From Aldrovandia affinis (lineage: Eukaryota; Chordata; Actinopteri; Notacanthiformes; Halosauridae), in the NCBI GenBank assembly GCA_029706075.1, contig JAINUG010000178.1:716429-780428 (forward strand): a stretch of 64,000 nucleotides of DNA, written 5' to 3'. Of this stretch, positions 1 to 10,900 are shown piece by piece. The notes under the pieces were generated by a model. It was not told where the DNA came from. It ran no database searches and saw nothing but the letters and a program-made list of their open reading frames with translations. The translations under genes and the position numbers were made by a program. The first letter of the stretch is position 1; each line of letters opens with the position of its first letter.

Positions 1-45
1 AATAAGAAAATAATAGGACCTTTTTGTAAGTCTCTGACATTGAAA

Positions 46-300
46 TAGGTAGGTCATTCACTTATGGCTCAGGAGCGGCATCTAAATATTGCACATTCTG
101 CAATCAATAGAACATTATTTGCTGATATCCAGCATTTAACTTTTAAATGGACAAACCACAGAATAATTATCACAAAAGCTCTCACTAAATACAATGATAG
201 AAATAGGTAGGCGATTCACTTATGGCTCAGGAGCAGCATCTAAACATTGCACATTCAACTAGAACATTTATTTGCTGATATCCAGCACTTAACTTTTGCA
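46..300. repeat. Imperfect tandem duplication (~157 bp period)
   Basis: A block beginning GGTAGGTCATTCACTTATGG near position 50 recurs as GGTAGGCGATTCACTTATGG near 206. Both continue through a shared GATATCCAGCA segment. The copies differ by substitutions and small indels. No coding potential is seen. It lies beside a hAT relic and may be part of that element's terminal region. Confidence 0.6.
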
Positions 301-960
301 CGTTTTCACCAAAAGCTGCCGCTATAGAATAAGGTGCAGAATGACCCCAAACAGAACACCCTTATAATAATACTTGCTTCCCTGACAACTTACGACAGAT
401 CGACCTTTGCTGGTTTCAAACATGAACGCTGATGGCGACTTGGTTAAAGTATGTGCTAATAGACACCGTGTCTTTAGCGAGGTAGTGGGTTATTGCGTTT
501 GTTATCTCACGGTCCCTTCGTGAGACTCTTTCCTCTGGAGTGGTACTTACGAATGATTGTGAAATAGTGGTTTGTTTGTAGATTGTGACTGGGCTACAGT
601 ATCATTGCTTTCAGTTGACTTCTTGGCCATACACTTATCATATTGCCTCCTGTGGTGCTTCTTCAGGTGCTGATACAGGTTTGTGGCATCGCCTCGTGAT
701 GTGAGGACTGCTCCTTGACGTGACTTGCACAATATCGTTTTTGTCACGCGCATCCGTCTTTTCAAATCCAAAATACCGCCATACCACTGAAGTGCTGCTT
801 TTCTTGGGTACTAAATTGTTAAAAATCCGATGTTGTTTATTCTGGTTCAGCAGAGACACTAGTTTTTTTCTCACCATGAATTTACTCCTCCTGTTCCTGT
901 TAACACCCCCATTTCTCCATTTACTGAAATTTAAACAGTTCAAGTCCAGTGAATAACCTG
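300..960 (-). mobile_element. hAT transposase relic, BED zinc-finger end
   Basis: Read on the minus strand, the frames give a degenerate BED-type zinc-finger region (SVVWRYFGFEK, then GDATNLYQHLKKHH) followed by a helical stretch (REITNAITHYLAKDTV) typical of ZBED/hAT transposases. The reading frame shifts near 725. One of the paired BED cysteines is replaced (CKSRQG where C-x2-C is expected). No catalytic domain follows, so this is a dead fragment. A domesticated ZBED exon is unlikely because of the frameshift and stops. Confidence 0.6.
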
Positions 961-1149
961 AAATGGTACAAAGGTAAGCGTTAAGCGGTAAACTGAAAGT
1001 TTCGGTTACCAAAAACTGGAAAATAATGTAAATTTCAGAGTTATAAAAAAGGTCCTTTTCAGGGAACAAGTAATGGGTTAACAACCTACAGCTGTTCTGC
1101 AGCAATGGGAGTACATTAAGCCTTGAAAGTTGATGCAAACAATTCCTAC

Positions 1150-2420
1150 AGGTGTCCCAACTTTTGTTGATTACTTACAAACAATCTGTCTGTATAAAAG
1201 CAGTGTTGGAACAGACTGTGTTACTACACCCTCTGAAGCATTATTTGGACAATATTGCACTGCAGGAAGTAGTATATTGCTATCATAATGGCGAGAAAAA
1301 GGCAATTATCAAAGGAAGACCGACAGACCATTATAATCCTTACAAACTGTAGGTCTATCCTTTAGAGAAATTGCAAAGAAGGCCAAGGTGTCAGTGAGTA
1401 GTTTCCTACGCCATCAAAAGTCATTTGGAAACTGGAGGAAACTGACAGGAAGAGGTCTGGCAGACCCAAAGCCACAACAAAATCAGAAGACAAGTTTCTG
1501 AGAGTCAACAGCTTGCGTGATAGGCGGCTCACAGGACAACAGCTTCAAGCACAGCTTAACACTGGTCGAAGTAAGGAAGTCTCAGTTTCAACTGTGAAGA
1601 GAAGACTTCGAGCTGCAGGTTTGACAGGTCGAGTGGCAGTAAGAAAGCCATTGCTAAGATGGCAAAATAAGAAAAAGAGGCTTGCCTGGGCCATGAAGCA
1701 CCGCCAGTGGACTACTGAAGACTGGAAGAAGGTCTTATGGACCGATGAATCAAAATTTGAAATCTTCAGTTCATCACGCAGGGTTTTTGTATGCCGTCGA
1801 AAGGAGTAGCCGAAAGGATGGTTCCTCATTTTTTTAATTTTTAATTTTAAGCATTTAGCAGACACAGACACCAACTGTCAAACATGGAGGAGGAAGCGTG
1901 ATGGTCTGTGGCTCTTTTGCTGGATCCAGAGTCGGCGACTTGCACAGTGACTGGCACCCTGAACCAAAAATACTACCACAGCATTTTGCAGCGCCATGCA
2001 ATACCCTCTGGCCTAGTTGGTCAGGGGTTCATCCTACAGCAAGATAATGACCCAAAACACACCTCTAGGCTATGTCAGAACTATCTTAGAAGAAAAGAAC
2101 AAGACGGTAGTCTTCAAATCATGGAATGGCCAGCACAGTCTCCAGACTTAAACCCCAGCTGGTTTGGGATGAACTGGACAGAAGGGTGAAAGCAAAGCAA
2201 CCTACAAGTGTAACACATTTGTGAGAACTTCTGCAACAGTGTTGGGAAGAACTTTCCGAACAATATTTGATTTCCATTGCAGAAAGAATGCCACGAGTGT
2301 GTTCGGCTGTTATATCTGCAAAAGGTGGCTACTTTGATGAGTCAAAAATGTAGATTACATTTTGTTAAACAAAACGATTCCATGATTTCTTTTTTTTATC
2401 TCCAATTGTTTATTTGTTCT
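1150..2420 (+). mobile_element. Tc1/mariner-like transposon, inactivated
   Basis: Transposase homology runs from an N-terminal helix-turn-helix start near 1290 through a DNA-binding part (RRLTGQQLQAQL), the first catalytic Asp block (KVLWTDESKFEIF), the second (QQDNDPKHTS) and the third (WPAQSPDLNP). Stops and frameshifts separate these pieces, and about 45 bp of AT-rich LINE-tail-like sequence (1828-1870, containing AAGCATTTAGCAGACAC) interrupts the gene between the first and second blocks. Clear terminal inverted repeats were not located. Confidence 0.8.
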
Positions 2421-2724
2421 ATGCTTTAATTTAAGAGTACATTGAAACATTAAACTGCATACTGGAAAAATGGAGGCAGTGGCCTTGGGCCCCCTCTGAT
2501 TGGTGAGCAGGTCTGGTACACGAGGAGGGCATGAACTGGTCAGACACGCCGCGTTGCATAAAGTAATGTATCCTGCAGCTTTCGCGATTTGCTAATTACA
2601 TTGTTTCAAATCGCAATTTCGATTTGAAATCGATGAACCGTTCAGCCCTAATCCTTCGTTTCCTGGTTCCTAATCCACTCCAGTCCTCTGAAATTGTGCT
2701 TCTGCTGTCGGGAATTACATTTTT

Positions 2725-2930
2725 ACATTGTAGCCATTTAGCAGATGTTCTTATCCAGAGCGACTTACAGTTTACATTTCTTTTACATACAATCCATTTG
2801 TACAGCTGTATATTTACTGAGGTTAAGTACCTTACTCAAGGGTTCAACGGCAGTGCCCCCAGCTGGGAATCGAACCTGCAACCTTTGAGTTACAAGCCCA
2901 GTTCCCTAACCATTGTACTATTCTGTAACC
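2725..2930 (-). repeat. tRNA-derived SINE with L2-type tail (family A)
   Basis: On the minus strand this reads as a tRNA-like head (TTACAAGCCCAGTTCCC complement, B box within GGTTCGATTCCC) followed by a body and the tail TCTGGATAAGAACATCTGCT. The same family occurs near 21.3, 31.8, 33.0, 34.0 and 53.1 kb. Confidence 0.7.
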
Positions 2931-3159
2931 CATTCCGGAATGGGAATGTGTTTTCCTAACGGGGGCACACGTCATACGATAGTAGTTGTTTTTGTTGTTT
3001 GTCATTCAGTTGCGATTTTTCGTCCAGCCGGTCTTTTGCCCGTTTTTCTCCTGAAGTGTGAGAAATGTGGAGGGACAGAGTCGTCTCAAACCCAGAGAAG
3101 TGATCCCGTCTGCTCTAAAATCAAACCCACAGAAGTGATCCCGTCTCTCACTGCAGTGT

Positions 3160-3690
3160 GAACTCGACGCAGTCGGTGCGTGTTGCCTTCCAGAGGTTCC
3201 GTTTCCGCACACCCCAACCCAAATCGAAGCGCTTGATATGCGTCTCTCTCGCGAAGCAAAGGCGTGTGCTACAGCAAGTCTTTCAAGAACGGAACCGCCT
3301 GCCACACGCCTGTAGACTTCACAGGGCTGGCTGATTGATTGTGTTTGGCGTAGCGGTTATCGGAAAGGAATATCTTAAGCGCTCCTCGGCGCTGGCTTTG
3401 AACGGCGCCGGCGTTTGCCGGCTTTGTTCTCGAAGCGGCAGGTTCCCGTGCGGTGTGGGGGGGAGGGAGGCTTTTCTCCGTTTCACATTCGTTTGTCCTC
3501 ACCGGGGGGGTGCGGGGGGGGGGGCGCGCGGTGGGGGCGGAAATCGAAAACGGAGGTGTTTGCGTGAAGAGCGTGGCTCCAGCTGTCGATGAAGGCGGCG
3601 AATGGAGGCAGCTGCAGCTCCGCGGGGCGAAATCAGCGAGCCGTCCCGAAGGACTTCAGCCCGTGCCAAAGTTCTGTCCGGTTTGTTGAT
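3160..3690. promoter_or_regulatory. CpG-rich block inside bcl9 intron
   Basis: Compared with its surroundings the block is GC-rich and dense in CpG (for example GGCGCCGGCGTTTGCCGG), with G-runs near 3505-3540. It could be a CpG-island promoter for an alternative bcl9 first exon, or simply GC-rich repeat sequence. No exon was recognised in it. Confidence 0.3.
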
Positions 3691-4215
3691 GATTGAAGTG
3701 TCGGCCGTGTTTCACATGACAGATTGCCGTTTTACGCTAACCGGCGATGTGGTCACTCGTCAGGAAGTCGAGCCCACGAGTGGTGCTAAATATCTTGGCT
3801 CTGTCGTCGACAATGAGCTCTCTGTCGATGGCGATACTCGAGCAGTCTCAAAAAGTCTCAAAAAAGTCCACTCGAGCAGTCCGCGGCGTTTATACTCAAT
3901 CCGAAAACTTGTCTTCATCTGGCATTCAGCGTGCTCTCGTCCTTTTCTATGAAATGTTCATTGAAAGTGTTGTCACGTTGTAATTTATCGTCTGGCGTGG
4001 CTTGCTGACTAAAAAAAATATGATAACAAATATTCGCTGCTTCTCAACGAGACATCAAAACTGATGGGATCACCTCAGAGATCTGACAGCATCCAGGTAC
4101 TCAACAGAGCGTGCATTTTGGACGATAGTTGTCACGTCCAGTTTTACATCCTGGATTTGAAAAGCTTACTTCTGGAGGCAGCTTCCGATGCCTCAGTAAC
4201 GCACGGCAGGAGTAC
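3690..4215 (+). mobile_element. Degenerate non-LTR retrotransposon (RT C-terminus)
   Basis: Translation gives GAKYLGSVVDNELS and RRLYSIRKL, then FYEMFIESVVT in another frame. This matches the order of motifs downstream of the catalytic region in fish LINE reverse transcriptases (KYLGS..D, RLY.LRKL, FY.SFIESVL). Stops and frameshifts occur throughout. It differs from the L2-like family seen elsewhere in the window. Confidence 0.55.
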
Positions 4216-4377
4216 GGCAGGAGTACGGCAGGAGTACGGCAGGAGTACGGCAGGAGTCCCAGAGGAGTCCCAGAGGAGTCCCAGAGGAGTCCCAGAGGAG
4301 TCCCAGAGGAGTCCCAGAGGAGTCCCAGAGGAGTCCCAGAGGAGTCCCAGAGGAGTCCCAGAGGAGTCCCAGAGGCC
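4201..4377. repeat. 11-bp minisatellite, two unit types
   Basis: About five units of GGAGTACGGCA pass directly into about eleven units of GGAGTCCCAGA. The 11-bp period is unbroken across the change of unit. It abuts the end of the LINE fragment. Confidence 0.95.
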
Positions 4378-5281
4378 AACCTTTGCATTTCCCTGTGGAA
4401 ACCTCTCAATGTTGGCTGGAGCACAGGGACTGCCTAGTTACAGATAAACGAGGTTTGAGGCCTGGCTTTGTCTCTTCGTTTGGGGGATGACGGTCTCCTC
4501 ACCTGGGGCTCGGCTTGGAGAACCCTTATTTCTCGGGTGGTCTGTGGGAAATGCATACGAAAGGGTGTGGAAAGCGCGTCACCCCTCTGCTAACACGCGA
4601 CAGCCAGTGAGCGCCTCTTTCTCAGATGCAGTAAAAGAGTTGTAGCGTGTTGAAGTCTGTTCTGTTGAATGCTTCGTTCCGGATGTCCTTCTCCATTCTC
4701 TTTTGTGCTTCTGTGCTCTAGATATTCTCTTTTGGATGTTTTCTATTAGACTTTTTCCCTCCCACTCACAGAACACAGTGTAAACTTGGTTGTATTGCCT
4801 GGGGGCAGATTTTCGCTGTGAGTCTATAGATTCTTGTGTGCGTGTGTATGTGTGTGTGTGCGTGGCACGCTAGTCAGCAAGTGCACTTGTGGGTGTGTTT
4901 GTTTGTTTGTTTTCTTGGCATTAAGGAAGCCCCCACACCTCCATTTGCCAGTGGAATGGTGCGTGTGTGTGGGGGGGGAGTTAGTGTTGAAGTACTCATT
5001 GAGTGTAATTGTTTGCAGTGAACGCTCTGGAAGCAGAGAGGGAGCCCCACTTGACTGTGGGCTGAGAGGGGGAGGAGGGGAGGGAGGGAGAGAGGGAGGG
5101 GAAAGCTAGAAGGCTCTTTAATCCGCACCAGCATCTTAAACAGCCCTGTGCCATGTGGTGAACCTCCGGGGGTGGGGGCTGTCTGAGACACGGCGCGGTG
5201 CAGGGGGCCTGGAGACACCCCCGCTCTGTCCCGGCTCCTCCTGCTGCTGGAGGCTGCTCTGCGACACTGTGTTCCAGCATC

Positions 5282-5475
5282 CGTGATGAGCAAGGGGCTC
5301 AGTAATGAGCAAGGGGCTCAGTGATGAGCAAGGGGCTCAGTGATGAGCAAGGGGCTCGGCGATGAGCAGGGGCTGGATTGCTGGGTTCAGTGATGAGCAG
5401 GGGCTCGGTGATGAGCAAGGGGCTCGGCGATGAGCAGGGGCTGGATTGCTAGGTTCAGTGATGAGTGAGGCCCCT
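5282..5475. repeat. GATGAGCAAGGGGCTC minisatellite
   Basis: About ten imperfect copies of a unit built on GATGAGCAAGGGGCTCAGT. Some copies are shortened (GATGAGCAGGGGCT) and some carry a GGATTGCTGGGTTCA insert. It lies in a bcl9 intron. Confidence 0.9.
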
Positions 5476-5479
5476 TACA

Positions 5480-5600
5480 GCATCAAGGATATATGGAGAG
5501 AGAGAGCAAGGGAGGGAGAGAGGAGTGGGAGAGGAGGAGGGACCTATAGAGAGGGAGCGAGAGAGGGAGAGAATGAAGGATGGAGAGGAGGAAGGATGAT
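5480..5600. repeat. Purine-rich low-complexity tract
   Basis: A run dominated by GGAGAGAG-type sequence, with no coding potential. A similar purine-rich tract occurs at 5068-5103. Confidence 0.7.
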
Positions 5601-5919
5601 GACTGAGTGTCTGAGATAGGAGCTCGTCTCTGGTAGTTTATGTTTATTTCTCGAATGATAGCTCATAAATCTGTTGTTATGAATTTGCTGCCTGTTAACT
5701 CCTGCCTCCAGAGCCACAGCAGCGCTGAATTATTCAGCCCTTCAGAGCGGAGGCCTGGGATTGGCCGCTTACCGCAGGTGTCGGGGCGTGGCACCCCATC
5801 GTTGGTCGGGCTTTTTTAGACCAGCGGACTCAGTGCCCAGTGTGCTCTGGGTCTCACTGTACCTGCAGCTGAGCATCATGCTGGGATTTCTGTAGCACTG
5901 ATGCGGAATACACCCGGCT

Positions 5920-6115
5920 AAGCTCCGAGTGCTGATTGGACGGTGTTGTATTCATGCTGAGTGCTAATTGGACAGGGTTGTATTCATACTGTCTGTGCTG
6001 ATTGGACAGTGACATATCTGTGCTGTTTCTGCTGAGTGCTGATTGGACAGTGTTGTATTCGTGCGGTCTGAGCTGAGTGCTGATTGGACAGTGTTGTATT
6101 CGTGCTATCTGAGGC
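5920..6115. repeat. ~35-bp minisatellite carrying CCAAT boxes
   Basis: About five copies of a unit resembling GCTGAGTGCTGATTGGACAG followed by TGTTGTATTCGTGC. Each copy contains ATTGG, an inverted CCAAT box. Copies diverge from left to right, the last two being nearly identical. Confidence 0.85.
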
Positions 6116-6194
6116 ATGCAGAGATCCTAGGGTTGGGCCAGGGGTGGTCAGGCCTCTTCCTCTTCCTCTTGTTCAGAAGCATCAGTGACATTAC

Positions 6195-7196
6195 ATTTAC
6201 ATTACATTTTAAGCATTTAGCAGACGCTCTTATCCAGAGCAACTTACAAGATGTGCATTAATACAAGGTAAGAACAATCATAGTTAGCGCAGAAGATCAG
6301 TGCAGTAAAACAGCAATAGACATCATTGCAGGCGTCTGCGTATCATACCTGTAACACTGGGAAAGAAAAGGTTAGTGGGGTTATTTTTATTTATTTATTT
6401 TTAAACAGTGTAGAACAAGTAAACAGTGGTGACAACAGATTGACTAGATGGACAGTGTTCAGTGGTAGTGGAGTCTGAAGAGGTGGGTTTTGAGTCTCTT
6501 GCGGAAGATTGGAAGTGATTCCGCAGTCCTGACCGATTGCGGGAGGTCATGCCACCAGCGAGGGACCAGGACAGAGAAGAGGCGAGACCGCGAAGAGCGG
6601 CTGCCAGGCGCCCGGAGGGAAGGGACAGTCAGTTTACCAGAGGAGGCGGAGCGGAGGGGTCTGGGCGGGGTGTAGGGAGTGATGAGTGCCTGGAGGTATG
6701 GGGGAGCAGTACCTCTGGCCGCTTGAAAAGCAAGCACCAGTGACTTGAATCTGATGCGTGCTGCGATGGGGAGCCAGTGCAGAGAGGAGAGTAGAGGGGT
6801 GACGTGGGTGAACTTCGGCTGGTTGAACACCAGGCGAGCAGCAGCGTTCTGGACTAGTTGCAGTGGCTTGATGGCACAGGCCGGAAGGCCTGCCAGCAAG
6901 GAATTGCAGTAGTCCAGACGTGAGATCACCAGGGCCTGGACCAGGAGTTGAGTGGCCTCTTGGGTGAGGAACGGTCGGATCCTCCAGATGTTGTGGAGGG
7001 AGAAACGGCAGGTCCGAGTGATCGCTGCAATATGGCTCGAGAAGCACAGCTGGTTGTCCAGGGTTACCCCAAGACTCCTGGCAGACTGGGACGGAGACAC
7101 TATGGAGCCTTCCACGGTGATTGACGCATCAATCATCGGGGAGCCCTTCGCCAGTGAGCGTGCGATCGTCCACTGAAGAAGGGCACGTCGCCCCCT
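6195..7196 (-). mobile_element. 5'-truncated L2-like LINE
   Basis: On the minus strand, 6459-7136 is open for 225 codons. It encodes the C-terminal part of an L2/CR1-type reverse transcriptase ([54 protein letters not shown]). The 3' untranslated part ends in the tail TCTGGATAAGAGCGTCTGCT near 6205-6235. Endonuclease and RT catalytic regions are missing, so the copy is dead. It is the best preserved of several related fragments in the window (18.2, 28.8, 58.9 kb). Confidence 0.85.
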
Positions 7197-7435
7197 AGAG
7201 TATGAGCGTGATTAGTGCTCCTTGGCTGGGGACTTGGCTTTCCAAGCCAATCACGTCCCGCAGTGCCGTGCGGATGGTGTTGGCCGCAGCTCGAAATCCG
7301 CAGCAGACCTACTCCCGTTACATGTGCATGTGCTGATTGGCCACACAATCCCTGCATTCCGGCCCGTTGAGCACTGCAGATGAGTTCTCAGTTAACTTAC
7401 CCGGTTAACAAAGGCGAAATATAATCGTGTATAAC

Positions 7436-7565
7436 ATTTTAACATTTTAGGCGTTTAGCAGACACTCGTATTCAGAGTGAGTTACAACGAGTGCGTTTAA
7501 AATGGCAGGAATAATCACAACTAGAGCAAGAGAGCAGTACAGCAACAGATGTCATCGTAGACACT
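7436..7565 (-). repeat. L2-like LINE tail fragment
   Basis: Contains a diverged tail (AGGCGTTTAGCAGACACTCG) and body sequence (ATAATCACAACTAGAGCAAG) shared with the other L2-like tails here. It is only the last ~130 bp of the element. Confidence 0.6.
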
Positions 7566-7738
7566 GTGTGCGTGCGTGCAGTATGCGGGTGCCGGCCTGG
7601 TTTCTGTTCCCTCACTCACCGATAGTGTCCCTCATCCACCAATGAACAATGTCCCCCACACTCTCCTATAGACACTGTCCCCCACACTCTGATAGACAGT
7701 ATCCTCCGTTCTCCTAGGCAGTGTCACCCGCTGTTTCC

Positions 7739-7753
7739 CTGACTCTCTCTGTC

Positions 7754-7800
<47 letters not shown>

Positions 7801-7817
7801 CTCTCTCTCTCTCTCCC
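7739..7817. repeat. (CT)n microsatellite
   Basis: Nearly pure CT repeat with a few CTGT variants. It runs directly into the polypyrimidine tract of the next bcl9 splice acceptor, so its length could affect recognition of that exon. Confidence 0.95.
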
Positions 7818-7823
7818 CCCCAG

Positions 7824-7931
7824 ACTCCTCCAGGGTGAAGCGGATGTGCGTGGCGGAGAGACGGCAGCCCTACAGCGGGACGGACTGGTGCTCGGGGGGC
7901 GAGAGCGAAGAGGACGAGCCGCGCTTCTTCA
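7824..7931 (+). CDS. bcl9: bcl9 coding exon ([14 protein letters not shown] block)
   Basis: The acceptor CCCCCCAG precedes and the donor GTGAGT follows. The exon encodes a basic segment ([16 protein letters not shown]) then an acidic one ([10 protein letters not shown]). It resembles an exon of BCL9L (KRRCVLERKQPYSGDEWCSG) that is not in the human BCL9 protein as I know it. It enters and leaves in phase 1. Confidence 0.9.
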
Positions 7932-10900
7932 GTGAGTGTGTGTGTGTGTGTGTGTGAGTGAGTGCGTGCGTGTGCGTGTTTCTGATTTTATCCAATTTTC
8001 TCCCAATTTAGTAGCCAATTACACCCTCTATTTTTCTTGTTGATCCCCCCCTCGTATTGTGAGCTCGCTGCCGTAGCCCTGTGACCAGTAGTGACAAAGG
8101 CGAAGTATCGTCTCCTTCGAGACGGCACTCGCCAAGCCATCGACCGGTACTCCAGAGCCACTCCTGTATGCAGCAAACTTCCTGTCAGCTTCCCTCCCCC
8201 CTCCCTGGGGCGTTAGGGAATTGCCGCCCCCGGTGGCACTCCCGGCCAGAGCCGACTCTTGCGCGGCCGGGGAATTGAACGTGGCACTGCTCTTGTCGCA
8301 GTGGCAAGCGTGGAAAGTTGTAACCGCTAGACCATCCGGGTACTATGCTATTCAAATATTTGATCCTTGAATTGACCTTGACTGCCATCTTGTCCCCGGA
8401 CACATGCTGGTCTAATTCACAGCCCAAGTAATTTACTGAGTGAATACAGTGTGTAATCTGAACACCGTGGACAACATAGTGCAACACACTCACCTAGCAG
8501 GTTCAGTGCAGTGTAGAGATTGGGTTTTTTCCATTTGTTTTGCGATGTAAAGCCTATTTATTTACATATTTCATAAAAACCTGCTTGACACGCTGTCTTG
8601 TTATGTAATGTTGATTTCCCCTCTCTCCTCTCAGACTGTAACTCTGCTGAAGTGAAGTCCCAGGACTCCAACTCCCTCCCCCCCTCCAGCACTGGAATTA
8701 GCCGCTCCTCCACGCCTTCCCACAATGCCGTTGGGCCACAGAACGTGGCCTCCGAGCCAGCCAGCAATCAGAAGCCTCCGTCAAAAATTGTTTACGTCTT
8801 CACCACGGAGATGGCCAACAAGTAAGGGCACTGTGTGTGTGTGTGCGTGTGTGCGTGCGTGCGTGCGTGTGTACCTGTGTGTCAGTGTGTGAGTAAGTGA
8901 GAATGTTCCAGAATGAGAAGGCATTGCTAGTTTTGAATATAGAGTGATTCTGCGGCACTTCAGTTTCCAAACATTCTCCTCTAAATCAGACGTGCCCAAC
9001 CCTGGTCCTGGACATAAATATGTTTACAGTAGAACCTCGGAGATGCGGACGGTCATCCAGATCTCTGAAATGTTCATAACGTCTTTGGTGAACTGATTTT
9101 GTTCTGGCTCTTTTTAAATATTAAATATCGCTGACTTTATTGATTGTATTCTATAGCATATATTTAGAATTATTATTATAATAATTTTTTTTGTTTAACT
9201 CGTGAAGTTTTTAATTTGTTTTTTCAAAGGGCCCTGTCAAAATGTGCAAAAATAAACAATAAAATCTACGTGATGTACTGAGGCTCAAATGCGAACACAT
9301 TTCCCCCCCCCCGATTAACCTTTTTCTAACACCGGCAAAGTAGTCGGTGGAAACTTTTAATTAAAATGAAAAGGAAATGTTTTTGTTGACCTTCGAATCT
9401 ACTTTCCAAATCACACTTCCAGTGAAACCCCCCCCCCCCCCACCCCCCCCTCGGCACCAGTCCAACCTGCAGGGTGATTTCCCTCGAGGGGGGGGGGGGC
9501 TTCAGCCAACGGTGTGGAGTCCACCAGGTGTCCTGCTCCATCGGCCCCCCTTCCCCCAAGCCCTGACAGCCTCGCTCTGCATCCGCTATGGCTAAACGAG
9601 GCCAGCGGAGAGCGATGACAGGCCGCGCCGTGCCCTGACACTGATGTTTAGCTGAGAATGATTGGACGTGGGGGGGATGTCCAGCCCATGAGACTTGGCC
9701 TACAGGAACCTCCCCAGCCTCTGCTGATTGGCCAGGAATCTGCCACAGTCTCCTCCCATCTCTCTTCCCATCCAATCACTCGATGGTGATCTGGGATTGC
9801 GTGGGTGGGAAGAGCCATGTTTCGCGGTTTATCCCCACTGTGGCTCCAGGGGGCTTTTGCTAACCAGCGCTTTGCTTTGACGTGGAATTATGCGGCACGA
9901 CATATTCAATGATATTTTTTTTCTTCCATTTTTCCTCTGACGTTTTCAGGAGCTACGTCTGAGTAATCAGCCCCTTCCAAAAGCGTGCGGGGACATTAAT
10001 CCATCTGACAGGTGCTTCTCCCGGCAGGTGTGGCAATAGAGCTCCTCTCTCCCGTCGGGCTGTTTTTATGTCACAATAAAGAGGCTCGTTACCGTGGACG
10101 ATTACCTCCAAAAGCACTCTATGATTGACAGTCTGACACGCCATCCACACATCCCCGCTACGGTGCGCGATGTCTCCCGAGATGGGAGAACTATTGCCTG
10201 TTAAGTTGTTTTCCTCCAAAAATAGTCACATTTGTTTATTCAAATGAACAGCGTGCGTGCGTGCATCCGTGAGAGTGTGTGCCTGAGTGTGTGACTGAGT
10301 GTGCGTGTGGGTGTGTGCAAGTGAGTGTGTGTTCTCCTGCAGATGTCTCTTGTGTTGGTGCAGCTCTGAGCTACTCCAGATGTCTCACGCGTTTGGGTAG
10401 TCGTGAGCTGTTCGGGAGTATAACTTCCGACACGCTTTTAGCATTAAATACGCCCACGACGTAGCTGGCGTGCACGATGACATTACTGCACTGCATGGTC
10501 CTCCTCGACATGTCTGTTTTTAGTTTTTTTTAAAAATGATTTCAAAGAACTGCTTAAAAAGCAGTTTTTAGTTTTTGTCGGCACATACATTCGCTACAAC
10601 GCAATATTCAGTAGGGTTCATTCTGCCAGTCCCTAACTGCTTCCAAAACCCAACGCTGAACAGGCGAAGCGTAATTTTAAGCCGCTCAATATCCGCTCAT
10701 CGCCCATTGATGGAGGAATTGGGACAGGATGCACTGCGCTGTCTAAGGCGTTATTAAACCAGGTTGTCGTGCAACATGCGGGGGATGAGTTTCACCAGGA
10801 ATTGTAGCAAATTTTGCAGGGGAGAGAAGTAAATAGTTAAGAGAACTAAATGGGGGTTGAAATCATAATGGGTAGACTATCAAGGTCTTAATATTTCAGT

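Noticed and set aside
3006-3689. Short frames over the CpG-rich block as bcl9 exons
   Set aside because: None resembles the expected BCL9 N-terminus and no convincing splice pair was found.
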